Origin: Dastarcus helophoroides
Taxonomy: Eukaryota > Arthropoda > Insecta > Coleoptera > Bothrideridae
Length of the DNA stretch: 64,000 bases
Assembly (NCBI GenBank): GCA_028583605.1
Contig: CM053328.1
Span: 4,595,304 to 4,659,303, forward strand
Reading direction: 5' to 3'
The notes beneath the pieces are model-generated. The model saw nothing but the letters and a program-made list of their open reading frames with translations. It was not told the DNA's origin and made no database searches. Numbering within the stretch: position 1 is the first letter of the stretch; every line of letters begins with the position of its first letter. Made by a program: the position numbers and the translations under genes. This document shows positions 46,757 to 58,712 of this stretch, piece by piece.

Positions 46757-47344
46757 CTCAGCGAACCTTTTCTCAGCTTCATCGAAGAGCAAATTCGTCT
46801 CACATAAAGGTATGCATCCACCATCTGTTCCACTTCTGGAATATTGGGGAGCGCAGTTGAATTTTTGGACGGCAGGATCCACCGGCGCCGTGATGTCGAT
46901 GTTTTTGTCTTTAGGGCCTTCCATGCACATATGTTCATGGTTGTTTTCGACGGGAAACCGAGAGCAATTAAGAGCGTCCGGCCAAGGGAAACCGAACCCC
47001 TTGAGAACGGGATAACAACGGGACCTTACGCTCTCGCACAAACCCCTGCACGGTCCTATGGGATTGGCCACTTTTTCCGTACACATCGGCGCGTACACAG
47101 AACACAAAAATAACTTTAATTGGGAACTACAACCGTACTGAATTAGCGGAGAGAAGGATTTTAACGTGTAATCGGCCTCTTGTTGGAGATCATTGCCGCC
47201 CAAATTGGGCATTCCGGTCATATTGTAACCGAGTCCAGTGCACAAGTCTATTCTTATCGGTTCGCACGTTCTAAGGACAGGTTCCGAGTTGATAAAGGCT
47301 ATTTGCAAGAGGATTATTAAGCGTTTGAATGACAGACCGCTCAT
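46757..47344 (-). CDS. fz4: Frizzled-4-like exon 1: signal peptide and Wnt-binding cysteine-rich domain
   Basis: The exon opens with ATG followed by a hydrophobic signal peptide (residues 1 to about 20, MSGLSFKRLIILLQIAFINS). Residues about 27 to 140 form a Frizzled cysteine-rich domain with ten cysteines in the usual order, including the CEPIRIDLC start, the YGC and LFLC..PMC pairs, the GPCRGLCESVRSRC block and the final LNCSRFP and MC cysteines. This extracellular domain binds the lipidated Wnt ligand. A linker with two further cysteines follows and ends in FDEAEKRFAE. The exon stops at codon 196 in phase 0, where gag is followed by a GTGAGA donor; reading on past it gives unrelated residues. 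The frame is intact over the whole exon, which argues for a living gene. No TATA box or initiator could be assigned upstream. Confidence 0.92.
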
Positions 47345-48400
47345 GTCTGATGCGAACGCACGTGTACTGCGAGAGCGAACTAAATGATGTGTTTCGGTCT
47401 ACGCCACCTCGTTATAAGCTGGAGTATTATAGGAGATGAAGATTGAACATGCACCGGTGCAGCTTGAGGAATGCAGTTCTTGTCGATGCATTTCGAGTCT
47501 GGCCGAAAATTAACGAGCCTGATGTAAATTTGGACTTGGGCTACACCTTTCCTTCAAATGCTGGATGAGCCAGTACCAAAGACAAGACCAGTTACCAGTA
47601 CTTAATCCTCAACCAATTAGCGTTACGATTTATCCTAACGTGGCTGCCCTATTTAAAAGCAAACATGTAATTTCACCTTTTTTACAAAGCTGACTGTTCT
47701 TCAATTCATTTTTTTCAACTCTTTTTGAAAATTTGCATTTTTTGAAGTTTCGACTTTTGAAAACATTGACTATCTTGAAATGGTTGTTTTTTTAATTCGA
47801 CTTGTTTCAAATTTTCCGCTTCTTAAAATGTTGGCTTTCTGAAAATGAGGATTTTTTTTGAAAAATTTTTCGAAACTGAATTGTATGTATTTAACTGGGG
47901 GCGTATTTTCAAAAGTTTTCTTTTCTTCTTTAAAATTAACCTTTCCTTGAAACATTTTTTCGAAATTTCGACTTTCCTTTCAATTTTCGCATAGCTTTGG
48001 AAAAGTTGTCTTTTTTTTCGAAATTTCGCATTTATTCATAAAATTCGACTTTTTTTATCAAACATGATTTTGACAAAATTTCCAATTTTGATTTAACAGA
48101 CCGTCGCTTGATTTTGAAATTTCGTCATTTGTCGAAATTCGACTCTTCCTGAAAATTTCGACTTTTTTTAATTCGGAAGATTTCAGTCTCTTTGTTAAAA
48201 TTTGCCTTTTCTTCGAAATCTGATCCATCTTTTGATTAAAAACATATATTTTTTGGAAATTTGTAAAAAGAGAAAAATTACGAAAAAGTTTTCTTTGCAA
48301 ATTTCAAGTCTTTTTTAGTCCAAATGTTCGGAAGTTTCAACTTGTTTGTTAAAATGACATATTGACGCAATGTAGTGTGCCTGCCTTCCCTTTAACTCGA
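47345..48400. other. region upstream of the Frizzled start codon
   Basis: The first ~300 bp have mixed composition and should contain the 5' UTR and perhaps the promoter, but I recognise no TATA box or other element. From about 47680 T-rich dispersed repeat begins, related to 21200-21420. Confidence 0.4.
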
Positions 48401-49840
48401 GTAGTCAATAGAAAATAAATATTCACCTAAGAAATTTCGATTTTTTCTTTGAATTGTGATTTTTTTCTTCAAATTTCGATTTTTTCTTCGAGTTGTGATT
48501 TTTTTCTTCAAATTTTGATTTTTTTCTTCAAATTTGCTTTTTTTCTGAATTTTTATAAAATATGACTTTCTGGGAAAAGTGGGATTTTCAAGAAGATTAA
48601 ACGTTTTTTCTCAATTTGGATCTTTTTCGCAAAATCTCGATCATTTTCTCGTAATCTCTTCTTCTCGAAGTTTCGACTATTTTTTTTTAATTTCGACTCT
48701 TTTTTGAAAGTTAATTTTCTCCGGAATTTTTTTGTCCATTTCGAAGTTTTCTTGAAAGCTTTTTTCAGAATTCCGATATTTTTATGGGCATTTAGCTTTC
48801 TTTGAAAATTGTAACTGGTTTTTCCTGGTAAATTAATCTTTTTTTTTAAATTTTGAACTTTTTGTTTGCCTTGTTCGCGAAATTTTGATTTTTATCTCAA
48901 TATTTTTCGAAATTCGAAATTTCCTGGTAATCTTTTTTTTCAAAATTTTAACCTTTTTTCTTAAAATGGTAATTTTTTTAAAATTCGCTTTTTCCTCAAA
49001 ATTCGTCTTTTTCTCGGAGTTTCGACTATTTCTTTTTGACTTTTTTTGAAAGTTGACTTTCTCCGGAAATTTTTTTCGTCCATTTCGAAGTTTTCTTTAA
49101 AACTCTTTTCAGAATCCCGGTATTTTTCTGAACATTAAGCCTTCTCTGAAAATTTCGATCTTTTAGAATCTGATTTTTCAGAAATTTTAACTGGTTTCTT
49201 AAAGATTGCCTTGTTTACGAAATTTTGATTTTTACTTCAATATTTCTCGAAATTTCCCGGTAAGTTTATCTTTTTTTTTTCAAAATTTTGACCTTCGTTC
49301 CTAAAATGATCACATTTTTAAAATTCGCCTTTTCCTCAAAATTCGTCTTTTTCTCTGAGTTTTGAATATTTTTTTTTAATTTCGACTTTTTTTGAAAGTT
49401 GGCTTCCTCCGCAAATTTTTTTGTCATTTCGAAGTTTTCTTAAAAGCTTTTTTCAGAATTTCGATATTTTTCTGAACATTTAGCTTTCTCTGAAAATTTC
49501 GATCTTTTAGAATCTGTTTTTTTTTAATTTCTTCAAGTTTGCCTTGTTCACGAAATTTTGATTTTTATCTCAATATTTCTCTAAATTTTCTGGTAAATTC
49601 ATCTTTTTTTTCAAAATTTTGACCTTTGTTCTTAAAATAGTTACTTTTTTAAATTTCTCAAACTTCGTGTTTTTCGCATTTTCAATTTTATTTTCAAAAT
49701 CCTACTTTTATTCACTTTTTTCTAAATTATATCGGAATGTTAATAAAAATGTTAAGAAAAATATGTTTGAAGATTTTGAGCAAAATATTTCTCGTAAATT
49801 CAATGTCTTTACTGGATTTTAAATTTTGAAAACATCAATA
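48400..49840. repeat. T-rich repeat with a ~350-bp tandem unit, about three copies
   Basis: A block with CTCCGGAAATTTTTTT, CATTTCGAAGTTTTCTT, TTTCAGAAT and TTGCCTTGTTCGCGAAATTTTG occurs around 48715-48960, 49060-49320 and 49400-49660. The copies are moderately diverged. No gene. Confidence 0.65.
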
Positions 49841-49844
49841 TCTG

Positions 49845-49985
49845 TCTAAGATGATAGCTCGGTTATTGAAACGCGTTAGAGCAACCTTTGTTGTATTTTT
49901 TAATCTTTCTTGGTTTCAGGGGACAAGATATATATTTCAATTTATGAAGATAACCAAAGACCACCAAAATAGAAATTCGTTTTGC
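49845..49985 (+). repeat. dispersed repeat, inverted partner of 24130-24290
   Basis: It contains GATGATAGCTCGGTTATTGAAAC, GTTAGAGCAACC and CTTTCTTGGTTTCAGGGG in the same order as the minus strand of the other copy. The two copies lie in Frizzled intron 2 and upstream of the gene. Confidence 0.6.
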
Positions 49986-50439
49986 AAATTGCCATTTTTT
50001 TTCCCAAAATTCGACTTTCTCTGAAAATTGCCTCTTCACCAAATTAGATCGCTGAAAATGTTGGATATTTCAAATTTTGGACATTTTTCGAGTTGTTGAG
50101 ATAAATTAGGTTTTGATCTTGATGATTTACGGAAAATTTTGACTTTTTCAAACAAATTTTTCTCGAAATTCGTCTTTCGAATGTACTACTTTATTCTCAG
50201 AATTCCAATTTTCCTTTTAAAATTGGATTTTCTCTTGGATATTTGGAATATTCTTTAGAAAGTTCGTTCTTTTTCTCAAAATTGCAACGTTTTTTCAAAA
50301 ATCGCGAATTTTTTCGAGGTCCATTTTGTTAATTATTGGTTTTATGTGAATTTCTTTTTTAAATTCGATTTCCTGTAATTTCAATTTGTTCGAAATTTAT
50401 CTTATTTTCCAATGTTTTACTTTCATTTCAAAATTCAGT

Positions 50440-51137
50440 ATTTTCTGTTTTTGAACATTTCCATTTAAAATAGAATTTTTTCTGAAGACTTGGACTTTTT
50501 CACAAAATTCGTCAATTTTTCCAAAATTGAATCGAACTTTGATTAGAAAACCAAAATTCTGAGGATAAAATTTTTAGAAAATTTTGAGAAAACGATTTTT
50601 TGTAAATTTCAAAAATATAACTTCTTGAACATTTCCATTCAAAATTGAATTTTTTCTGAAGATTTCGACTTTTTCACAAAATTCGTTCATTTTTCTAAAA
50701 TTGAATTGAACTTTTATTAGAAAACTAATAATTTGAGGATAATATTTTTAGAAAATTTTGAGAAAACGATTTTTTGTAAATTTCCAGAATATAACAAAAT
50801 TTTTTGAGCATTTCCATTCAAAATTGAATTTTTTCTAAAGGTTTCGACTTTTTCACAAAATTCGTTCATTTTTCTAAAATTGAATCAAACCTTTATTAGA
50901 AAAGTAAAAGTCTGAGGATAATATTTTTTGAAAATTTTGAGAAAACGATTCTTTGTAAATTTCAAGAATATAACAAAATTTTTTGAAATATCCATTTAAA
51001 ATTGAATTTTTTCTGAAGATTTCGATTTTTTTCACAAAAGTCGTTCATTTGTTTAAAATTAAATCGAATTGTTATTAGAAAACAAAAAATCTGGGGATAA
51101 TATTCTTAGAAAATTTTGAGATAACGATTTTATGTAA

Positions 51138-51138
<1 letters not shown>
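50440..51138. repeat. ~180-bp tandem repeat, left part
   Basis: Four copies of a unit with ATTTCCATTCAAAATTGAA, GATTTCGACTTTTTCACAAA, TTATTAGAAAAC and TTTTGAGAAAACGA start near 50453, 50630, 50808 and 50985. The same array resumes at 60810 on the far side of the 9.6-kb inverted-repeat element, in the same orientation. Confidence 0.85.

Positions 51139-51186
<48 letters not shown>
51139..51186. repeat. (TA)n microsatellite at the left edge of the inverted-repeat element
   Basis: About 24 TA units directly precede the left arm. The right edge has only TTATATATAATATAAC. It hides the exact target duplication. Confidence 0.9.
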
Positions 51187-51188
<2 letters not shown>

Positions 51189-51241
51189 TATATTTCTATC
51201 TTTGTGACCTGCATGGTATATATAAGACGACCTGACCTCCA

Positions 51242-51502
51242 CTAGTCCTGACAATATTTATGGCAAACTTTTGTCATATATGTTTTGAGGGGGAACTCTA
51301 TTTTCAAGATTCCTAGAGAGGGGAAACGATTTTCGCAAAATAAATTTTCAAACAAAAATTGTACACGCCGTTCACTGCTACCTGCAATATATAGAGCAAT
51401 TATTTTAATCGCTCGTTCGTTGTAGCTGTCCTCAACGTTGCCAACCAAGTATTGAATCGTAAGGAAGGCCATAAGATGCATTTTTTCTATGATCTCCTGC
51501 AC
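51242..51502 (-). CDS. unknown protein fragment encoded in the left arm
   Basis: An open frame reads EIIEKMHLMAFLTIQYLVGN and on to KVCHKYCQD before a stop. I do not recognise it. A tract ending in ATATATAGTGCAG lies directly upstream and could be a splice acceptor, making this a last exon of about 85 codons. The right arm carries the same protein with a few amino-acid changes, for example Ile to Val and Ser to Asn, but with a 4-bp deletion. Composition is balanced, unlike the surrounding repeats, which suggests true coding origin. A function cannot be assigned. Confidence 0.35.
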   Translation of the reverse strand: MQEIIEKMHLMAFLTIQYLVGNVEDSYNERAIKIIALYIAGSSERRVQFLFENLFCENRFPSLGILKIEFPLKTYMTKVCHKYCQD

Positions 51503-51518
51503 TATATATCAATTAGGG

Positions 51519-51670
51519 ATTACGGATAGATTTTGCGTTTCAATAGTGGGTAAGATAAAGGCGCTGCATTCAAAATGCGCTTTTGCTAAATAGCTTTCCA
51601 GTCTATTTGGGTTTACTCGCTCTAACGTAAATGCTGCGTTGAATGCTAAATTTGTATTATGGCAGAAATT
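51519..51670 (-). pseudogene. possible upstream exon or ORF end in the left arm
   Basis: The minus strand has an open stretch of about 50 codons (with FTLERVNPNRLESYLAKA) ending at a TGA at 51519-51521, directly before the frame at 51242-51502. The right arm conserves it at 60321-60482. It may belong to the same unknown gene, joined through an intron or a stop. No family was recognised. Confidence 0.25.
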
Positions 51671-51717
51671 ATCCCATTTAAAATAAATAAATTACACTAT
51701 TATATTTGCTTGATTTT

Positions 51718-51960
51718 TTAAACATGTTTCCAAAACCGGAATATTGCATATGCAAATAAAATGAAAATGGCTAAAATTATAAATAAAATTATAGAAGCGT
51801 TCGATTCTGATATATAAATTTTACCAATAATTTTTTTTGCAAATTGTAGACATTCGATAATTTTTGGATTTCGAATTATGAAGTCATCGCCAATTTTTTT
51901 TAAATCATCATAGTTAGATGATATGTAACTGACATTATCATTGATATTTTTCGAGACATT
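51718..51960 (-). pseudogene. C-terminal fragment of a membrane protein in the left arm
   Basis: The minus strand reads an 80-residue open tail ending at TAA (51718-51720). Its last third is one strong membrane helix (ASIILFIILAIFILFAYAIF) with a short basic end, RFWKHV. Upstream, TTTTTGTTTATAG could be a splice acceptor. The right arm has the same tail at 60031-60273 with a premature TAG. Single-pass proteins with such ends include viral envelope and other surface proteins, but nothing here proves that. Confidence 0.35.
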
Positions 51961-52361
51961 CCTATAAACAAAATTTCAATTCAAATAATTTTAATTTCCA
52001 TGTGAATTTTACTAATCAATTGGACAACAATTTGAAGAAGTGTGGGGCGAAAAAAAAACCAAATGATTAACCTCTCTACACCTTCCCTCCTGCCGATCCA
52101 TATGTTAGATAAAATGTCGCTCAAATAATTATGATTGACAAAATGTTTAGTAACACTTTCGTCTTAGTATTAGGTATTTTTTTGCTCTTAAGAAATTATC
52201 AAGAAAGAGGAGTTTTTAAAAATCAAGTTCGGCCTGTTCAAGAATGTTCCAAATTTGGTGGTTTATTGAATTGACTTTTTTTAAATGTAAATTTTACTTC
52301 ATTTAGACACCAGAATGAAAGAATTAACTTATAAATAATACTTATATGTCAGTAAAGATAT

Positions 52362-53273
52362 GAGTAGGTGCGCAGTAGGTAGGTGCGCAGTAGGTGGGTG
52401 CGCAGTAGGTAGGTGCGCAGAAGGTAGATGCGCAGTAGGTAGGTGCGCAGTAGGTAGGTGCGCAGTAAATAGTTGCGCAGTAGGTAGTTGCGCAATATGT
52501 AGGTGCGCAGTGGGTAGGTGCGCAATAGGTAGGTGCGCAGTAGGTAGGTGCGCAGTGAGTAGGTGCGAAGAAGGTAGTTGCGTAGTAGATAGTTGCGCAG
52601 TAGGTAGGTGCGCAGTATATAGGTGCGCATTGGGTAGGTGCGCAATAGGTAGATGCGCAGTAGGTAGGTGCGCAGTAGGTAGGTGCGCAGTAGGTAGTTG
52701 AGCAGTAGGTAGTTGCGCAGTAATTAGGTGCGCAGTAGGTAGGTACGCAGTAGGTAGGTGCGCAGTAAGTGGGTGCGCAGTAGGTAGATGCGCAATAGGT
52801 TGGTGCGCAGAAGGTTAATGCGCAGTAGGTAGGTGCGCAGTAGGTAGGTGCGCAGTAGGTAGGTGCGCAGTAGATAGGTGCGCAGTAGGTAGGTGCGAAG
52901 AAGGTAGTTGCGTAGTAGATAGTTGCGCAGTAGGTAGGTGCGCAGTATATAGGTGCGCATTGGGTAGGTGCGCAATAGGTAGATGCGCAGTAGGTGGGTG
53001 CGCAGTAGGTAGGTGCGCAGTAGGTAGGTGCGCAGTAGGTAGTTGAGCAGTAGGTAGTTGCGCAGTAAGTAGGTGCGCAATATGTAAGTGCGCAGTGGGT
53101 AGGTGCGCAATAGGTAAGTGAGCAGTAGGTAGGTGCGCAGTAGTTAGGTGGGCTGTAGGTAGGTGCGCAAAAGGTAGGTGCGCAGTAGGTAGGTGCGCAA
53201 TAGGTGGGCGCGCAGTGGGTAGGTGCGCATTTGGTAAATGCGCTGTAGGTAGGTGCGCAGTAGGTAGGTGCGC
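52362..53273. repeat. 15-bp minisatellite, left array (GTAGGTAGGTGCGCA)
   Basis: About 60 units of 15 bp, GTAGGTAGGTGCGCA on the plus strand. TGCGCA is nearly invariant while the nine bases between vary. Unit length is kept with almost no indels, so several frames stay open as pentapeptide repeats on both strands. The orientation is opposite to the two other arrays. Confidence 0.95.
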
Positions 53274-53404
53274 CGTTTTTGTAAATTTGATCTTAAATAA
53301 TTTACTGGCTGTTAGGCATATGAGAAAATATTTGTTACAAGAGTTGTCGCAAATTTTTTGCTTTACAATTTCTATTATATACGTCCGGAATTCTCAAGCT
53401 TGTC

Positions 53405-55075
53405 CAATTTATCTTTAGCATTACCCAAATTATTTCTATAGCTTCTATGATGTTAACGTTTATATTAAAATTTGTAGAGCATAAAATTTGCCACAAGTTT
53501 TGTTCAAGATATTTTTTTATATTTTCAAACGTTAGTAAATTATTCAAAGTCAAAATTGTTAAAAATCAGTTTATTGCAATTATCTCGGTTTCTATAGCTT
53601 CTATAATGTTAACGTTTACAACAAAATTTGTAAAGCATAAAATTTGATTTGTTACAAGTTTAGCAAATGACATTATTTTAATTGCTCAACCGATAGTAAA
53701 TTATTCATGGTCAAAGTTCCTAAAAATCAGTTTTTTGCAATTATCTCGGTTTCTATTTTCTATGATGTTAACGCTAATAATAAAATTTGTAAAGCATGAA
53801 ATTTGCCACAAGTCTTGTTAAAGACATTTTTTTATGTGGTCAACCGTTAGTAAATTATTCAAGGGCAAATTTCCTAAAAATCAGTTTCTTGCAATTATCT
53901 CGTTTTCTATAGCTTCTATAATGTTAACGTTTAAAAGAAAATTTGCAGGGCATGAAGTTTGCCACAAGTTTAGCAAATGACATTTTTTTATATGGTCAAT
54001 CGTTAGTAAATTATTCAAGGCCAAATTTCCTAAAAATCAGTTTTTTGCAATTATCTCGGTTTCTATTTTCTATTATGTTAACGTTAATAATAAAATTTGT
54101 AAAGCATAAAACTTGCCACAAGGTTTGTTTGAGACATTTTTTTATATGGTCAACCATTAGTAAATTATTTAAGGTCAAAGTTCCTAAAAATCAGCTTTTT
54201 GCAATTATCTCGGGTTCTATAGCTTCTATGATGTTAACGTTAATAATAAAATTTGTTAAGCATAAGATTTGCCACAAGTTTTGTTAAAAAAACTTTTTTA
54301 TAAGGTCAACCGTTAGTAAATTATTCAAGGTCAAATTTCCTAAGAATCAGTTTTTTGCAATTATCTCGGTTTCTATAGCTTCTATGATGTTAACAATTAT
54401 AATAAAATTTGTAGAGCATAAAATTTGCCACATTTTTTGTTTAAGACATTTTTTTTTATGGTCTACCGTTAGTAAGATATTCAAGGTCAAATTTCCCTCA
54501 AATCAATATTTTGCAATTATCTTGTTTTCTATAGCTTCTATGATGTTAACGTTTATAACAAAAATTGTAAAGGATAAAATTTGACAACTTTAGTAACGAA
54601 TATTTTCTCATATGCCCAAGAGTTGGTAAATATTTTACGATCAAAGTTATAAAAAATGGTTTTTTTTGATTATCCCGGTTTCTATAGCTTCTATGATGTT
54701 AACGTTTATAACAAAATTTGTGACAAATTTTGTAACAAATATTTTCCCATATGCCCAACAGTTAGTAAATTATTTAAGATCACATTTACAAAAATTGGTT
54801 TTTTTCGATTATCTCGGTTACTGCGACTTCAATGATGTTATCATTTATTATAAAATTTGTAGAGCATAAAATTTGCCACAAGTTTTGTAACAGACATTTT
54901 TTTCATATGGTCAACCGTTAGTAAAGTATTCAAGGTCAAAGTTTTTAAAATCATTTTTTTGCAATTATCTCGGTTTCTGTAGCTTGTAAGATGTTAACGT
55001 TTATAATAGAAATTGTAAAGCAAAAAATTTGCGACAACTTTTGTAACAAATATTTTCCCATATGCCTAACAGCTA
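53405..55075. repeat. ~157-bp tandem repeat, left part of the core
   Basis: Units contain AATTATCTCGGTTTCTATAG, TTCTATGATGTTAACGTTTA, GCATAAAATTTGCCACAAG and GGTCAACCGTTAGTAAATTA. Starts are near 53582, 53740, 53897, 54054, 54209 and 54366, a spacing of 155-158 bp. Two subtypes alternate irregularly: one with a GCCACAAGTTTTG word and one with GACAACTTTAGTAAC and ATGCCCAACAG. Confidence 0.85.
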
Positions 55076-55106
55076 GTAAATTAATTAGGTTCAAATTTAC
55101 AAAAAC

Positions 55107-56222
55107 ACCCACCTACAGCGCACCTACCTACAGCGCATTCACCTAATGCGCACTCACTTATTGCGCACTTACCTACTGCGCACCTACCTACTGCGCACCT
55201 AACTTTTGCGCATCTACCTACAGCGCACATAACTACTGCGCACCTACCTACTGCACACCTTCCTATTGCGCATAACCCACTGCGCACCTACATACTGCGC
55301 ATCTGACTACTGCGCCACTACCTACAGCGCAATTACCTACTGCGCACCTATCTACTGCGCACTTACCTATCGCGCACCCATTTACTGCGCATCTACCTTT
55401 TGCGCACCTACCTACTGCACACCTACCTACTGCGCACCTACCTACTGCGCACCTACTTACTGCGCACCTACCTAATGCGCATCTACCTTCTGCGCACCTA
55501 CCTACTGCGCACCTACCCACTGCGCTTATACCTACTGCGCATCTACTTACTGCGCACCCACACACTGCGCACCTACTCACTGCGCACCTACCTACTGCGC
55601 ACCTACTTACTGCGCAACTACTTTCTGCGCAACTACCTACTGCGCACCTACCTACTGCGCACCTATCTACTGCGCATCTACATACTGCGCACCTACTTAC
55701 TACGCACCTACCTACTGCGCACGTACCTACTGCGCATTTACCTTCTACGCACCCACCTACTGCGCACCTACCTACTGCGCACCTTCTTACCGCGCACCTA
55801 CCTACTGCGCACCTACCTTCTGCGCACCTACCTACTGCGCACCTAGTCACTGCGCTCCTACCCACTGCGCATCTACTTTCTGCGCACCTACACACTGCGC
55901 ACCTACTCACTGCGCACCTACTCACTGCGCACCGATTCACTGCGCACCTACTTACTGCGCAACTACCTACCGTGCAACAACCTACTGCGCACCTACCTAC
56001 TGCGCACATACCCACTGCGCACATACCCACTGCGCACCTACCTACTGCGCACCCACCTACTGCGCACTTACCTACTGCGCACCTACCCACTGCGCTCCTA
56101 CCCACTGCGCATCTACTTACTGCGCACCTTCACACTGCGCACCTACTCACTGCGCACCTACCTACTGCGCACCTACCTACTGCGCACCTACCTACTGCGC
56201 ACCTACCTACTGCGCACCAACA
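55107..56222. repeat. 15-bp minisatellite, middle array (ACCTACCTACTGCGC)
   Basis: About 74 units in the same orientation as the right-arm array. Its left border (a variant repeat unit followed by AAATTTACAAAAACACCCACC) matches the border of the right-arm array at 58700-58825, so the middle array looks like a copy of the right array start moved inward. Confidence 0.95.
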
Positions 56223-58712
56223 CTGCAACTTCAAAGATGTTAACATTTATTATAAAGGTTGTAGAGCATAAAATTTGCCACAAGTTTTGTTTAAGACATT
56301 TTTTCATATGGTCAACCGTTAGTGAATTATTTAAGGTCAAATTTCCTAAAAATCAGTTTTTTTGCAATTATCTCGGTTTCTATAGCTTCTATGATGTTAA
56401 CGTTTATAATAAAAATTGTAAAGCATAAAAATTGACAACTGCAGTAACAATTATTTTTTCATATGCACAACAGTAAATTTTTTAGGATCAAATTTACAAA
56501 AACTGTTTTTTTTTTATTATCTCGGTTTCTATAGCTTCTATGATGTCACCGTTTACAATAAAAATTGTAAAGCATAAAACTTGACAACTTTAGTAACAAA
56601 TATTTTCTCATATGCAGTAGATTTTTTAAGATCAAAGTTACAAAAATTGATTTTTTGCAATTATCTCGGTTTCTAAAGCTTCAATGATGTTAACGTGTAT
56701 AATAGGATTTGTGGACCATACAATTTGCCACAAGTTTTGTTTGAGGCATTTTTTCATATGGTCAACCGTTAGTAAATTATTCAAGGTCAAAATTCCTAAA
56801 AATCATATTTTTGCAATTATCTCGGTTTCTATAGCTTCTATGGTGTTAACGTTTATAATAAAATTTGTAGAGCATAAAATTTGCAACAAGTTTTGTTTAA
56901 GACATTTTTTATATGGTCAACCGTTAGTAAATTATTCAAAGTCAAAATTCTTAAAAATCAGTTTATTGCAATTATCTCGGATTCTATTTTCTATGATGTT
57001 AACGTTAATAATAATATTTGTTAAGCATAAAATTTGCCACAAGTTTTGTTTGAGACATTTTTTCATATGGTCAACCGTTAGTAAGTTATTCAAAGTCAAA
57101 ATTCCTAAAAATCAGTTTTTTGCAATTATCGCGGTTTCTATAGCTTCTATAATGTTAACGTTTATTATAAAATTTGTAGAGTATAAAATTTGCCACAAGT
57201 TCTGTTAAAGACATTTTTTTATATGTTTAACCGTTAGTACATAATTCAAGGTCAAAGTTCCTAAAAATCAGTTTTTTGCAATTATCTTGGTTTCTATAGC
57301 ATTCATGATGTTAACGTTTATAATAAAATTTTAGGAGCATAAAATTTGCCACAAGTTTTAAAAGGGACATTTTTTTATATGGTTAACCGTTACTAAATTA
57401 TTCAAGGTCAAAATTCTTAAAAATCAGCTTTTTGCAATTATCTCAGGTTCTATAGCTTCTATGATGTTAACGTTTATAATGAAATTTCTAAAGCATAAAA
57501 TTTGCCACAAGTTTTGTAAAAAGAAACTTTTTTATAAGGTCAATCGTTAGTAAATTATTCAAGGTCAAATTATCTTAAAATCAGTTTTTTGCAATTATCT
57601 CGGTTTCTATAGCTTCTATCGTGTTAACGTTAATAATAAAAATTGTAAAGCATAAAATTTGACAACTTTAGTAACAAATATTTTCTCATATGCCCAACAG
57701 TTAGTAAATTTTTTTAGATCAAATTTGCAAAAACTGGTTTTTTTTCGAGTATCTCGGTTTCTATAGCTTCTATGATGTTAACGTTTACAACAAAAATTGT
57801 AAAGCCTAAAATTTGACAACTTTAGTAACAAATATTTTTTCATATGCCGAACAGTTAGTACATTTTTTAAGATCAAATTTACAAAAATTGATTTTTTGCA
57901 ATTATCTCGGTTTGTATAGCTTCTATGATGTTAATGTTTTTAATAAAATTTGTAGAGCATAAAATTTGCCACAAGTTTTGTGTAAGGCATTTTTCCATAT
58001 GGTGAACCGTTAGTTAATTATTCAAGGTCAAAATTCTTAAAAATCAGCTTTTTGCAATTATCTCGGGTTCTATAGCTTCTCTAATGTTAACGTTAATAAT
58101 AAAATTTGTTAAGCATAAGATTTGCCACAAGTTTTGTTAAAAAGACTTTTTTATAAGGTCAACCGTTAGTAAATTATTCAAGGTCAACTTTCCCAAAAAT
58201 CAGTTTTTTGCAATTATCTCGGTTTCTACAGCTTCTATGATGTTAACGTTTATTATAAAATTTGTAGAGCATAAAATTTGCCACAAGTTTTGTTAAAAAA
58301 CTTTTTTTATATGGTCAACCGTTACTTAATTATTCAAGGTCAAATTTCCTAAGAATCAGTTTTTTGCAATTATCTCGGTTTCTATAGCTTCTATGATATT
58401 GACGTTTATAACAAAATTTGTAGAACATAAAATTTGTGACAAATTTTGTAACAAATATTTTCCGATATGCCCAACAGTTGGTAAATTTTTTAAGATCAAA
58501 TTTACAAAAATTGGTTTTTTTCGACTATCTCGGTTACTGCAACTTCAATGATGTTAACATTTATTATAACATTTGTAGAGCATAAAAATTGTTACAAAAT
58601 TTGTAACAGACATTTTTTTATATGGTCAACCGTTAGTAAAGTATTCAAGGTCAAAGTTTTTAAAATCATTTATTTGCAATTATCTCGGTTTCTGTAGCTT
58701 GTAAGATGTTAA
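56223..58712. repeat. ~157-bp tandem repeat, right part of the core
   Basis: This is a continuation of the array at 53405-55075, in the same orientation, with about 16 units and the same two subtypes. No gene is visible. Confidence 0.85.

Larger units (their letters stand above)
3920..47344 (-). other. fz4: Frizzled-family Wnt receptor gene (fz4-like), four coding exons
   Basis: This is the span of one split gene encoding a seven-pass Wnt receptor of the plasma membrane. Coding lengths are 588, 282, 166 and 590 nt, about 540 residues, normal for Frizzled proteins. All introns start with GT and end with AG on the minus strand (about 6.9, 19.7 and 15.3 kb), and the codon phases at the junctions are 0, 2 and 1, which join the protein smoothly. 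The cysteine-rich domain, the KTxxxW motif and the ETVI C-terminus are all visible. The ETVx tail is typical of the Frizzled-4 group, which is why I prefer fz4 over fz or fz2. Each of exons 2 and 3 contains one frame break. The introns consist largely of transposons and tandem repeats. Confidence 0.88.
51187..53383. repeat. left inverted arm of the 9.6-kb element
   Basis: It pairs with 58713-60800. The arm is about 110 bp longer than the right one because its minisatellite has more units. The complex outer part differs from the right arm by scattered substitutions and a few small indels. Confidence 0.85.

Noticed and set aside
46812..47113. Plus-strand frames over Frizzled exon 1
   Set aside because: They are shadows of the minus-strand cysteine-rich domain exon.
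52362..53273. CRISPR-like appearance of regular repeats
   Set aside because: Units are 15 bp with a 6-bp constant core and 9 related bases between; there are no unique spacers, and the setting is a eukaryotic intergenic region.
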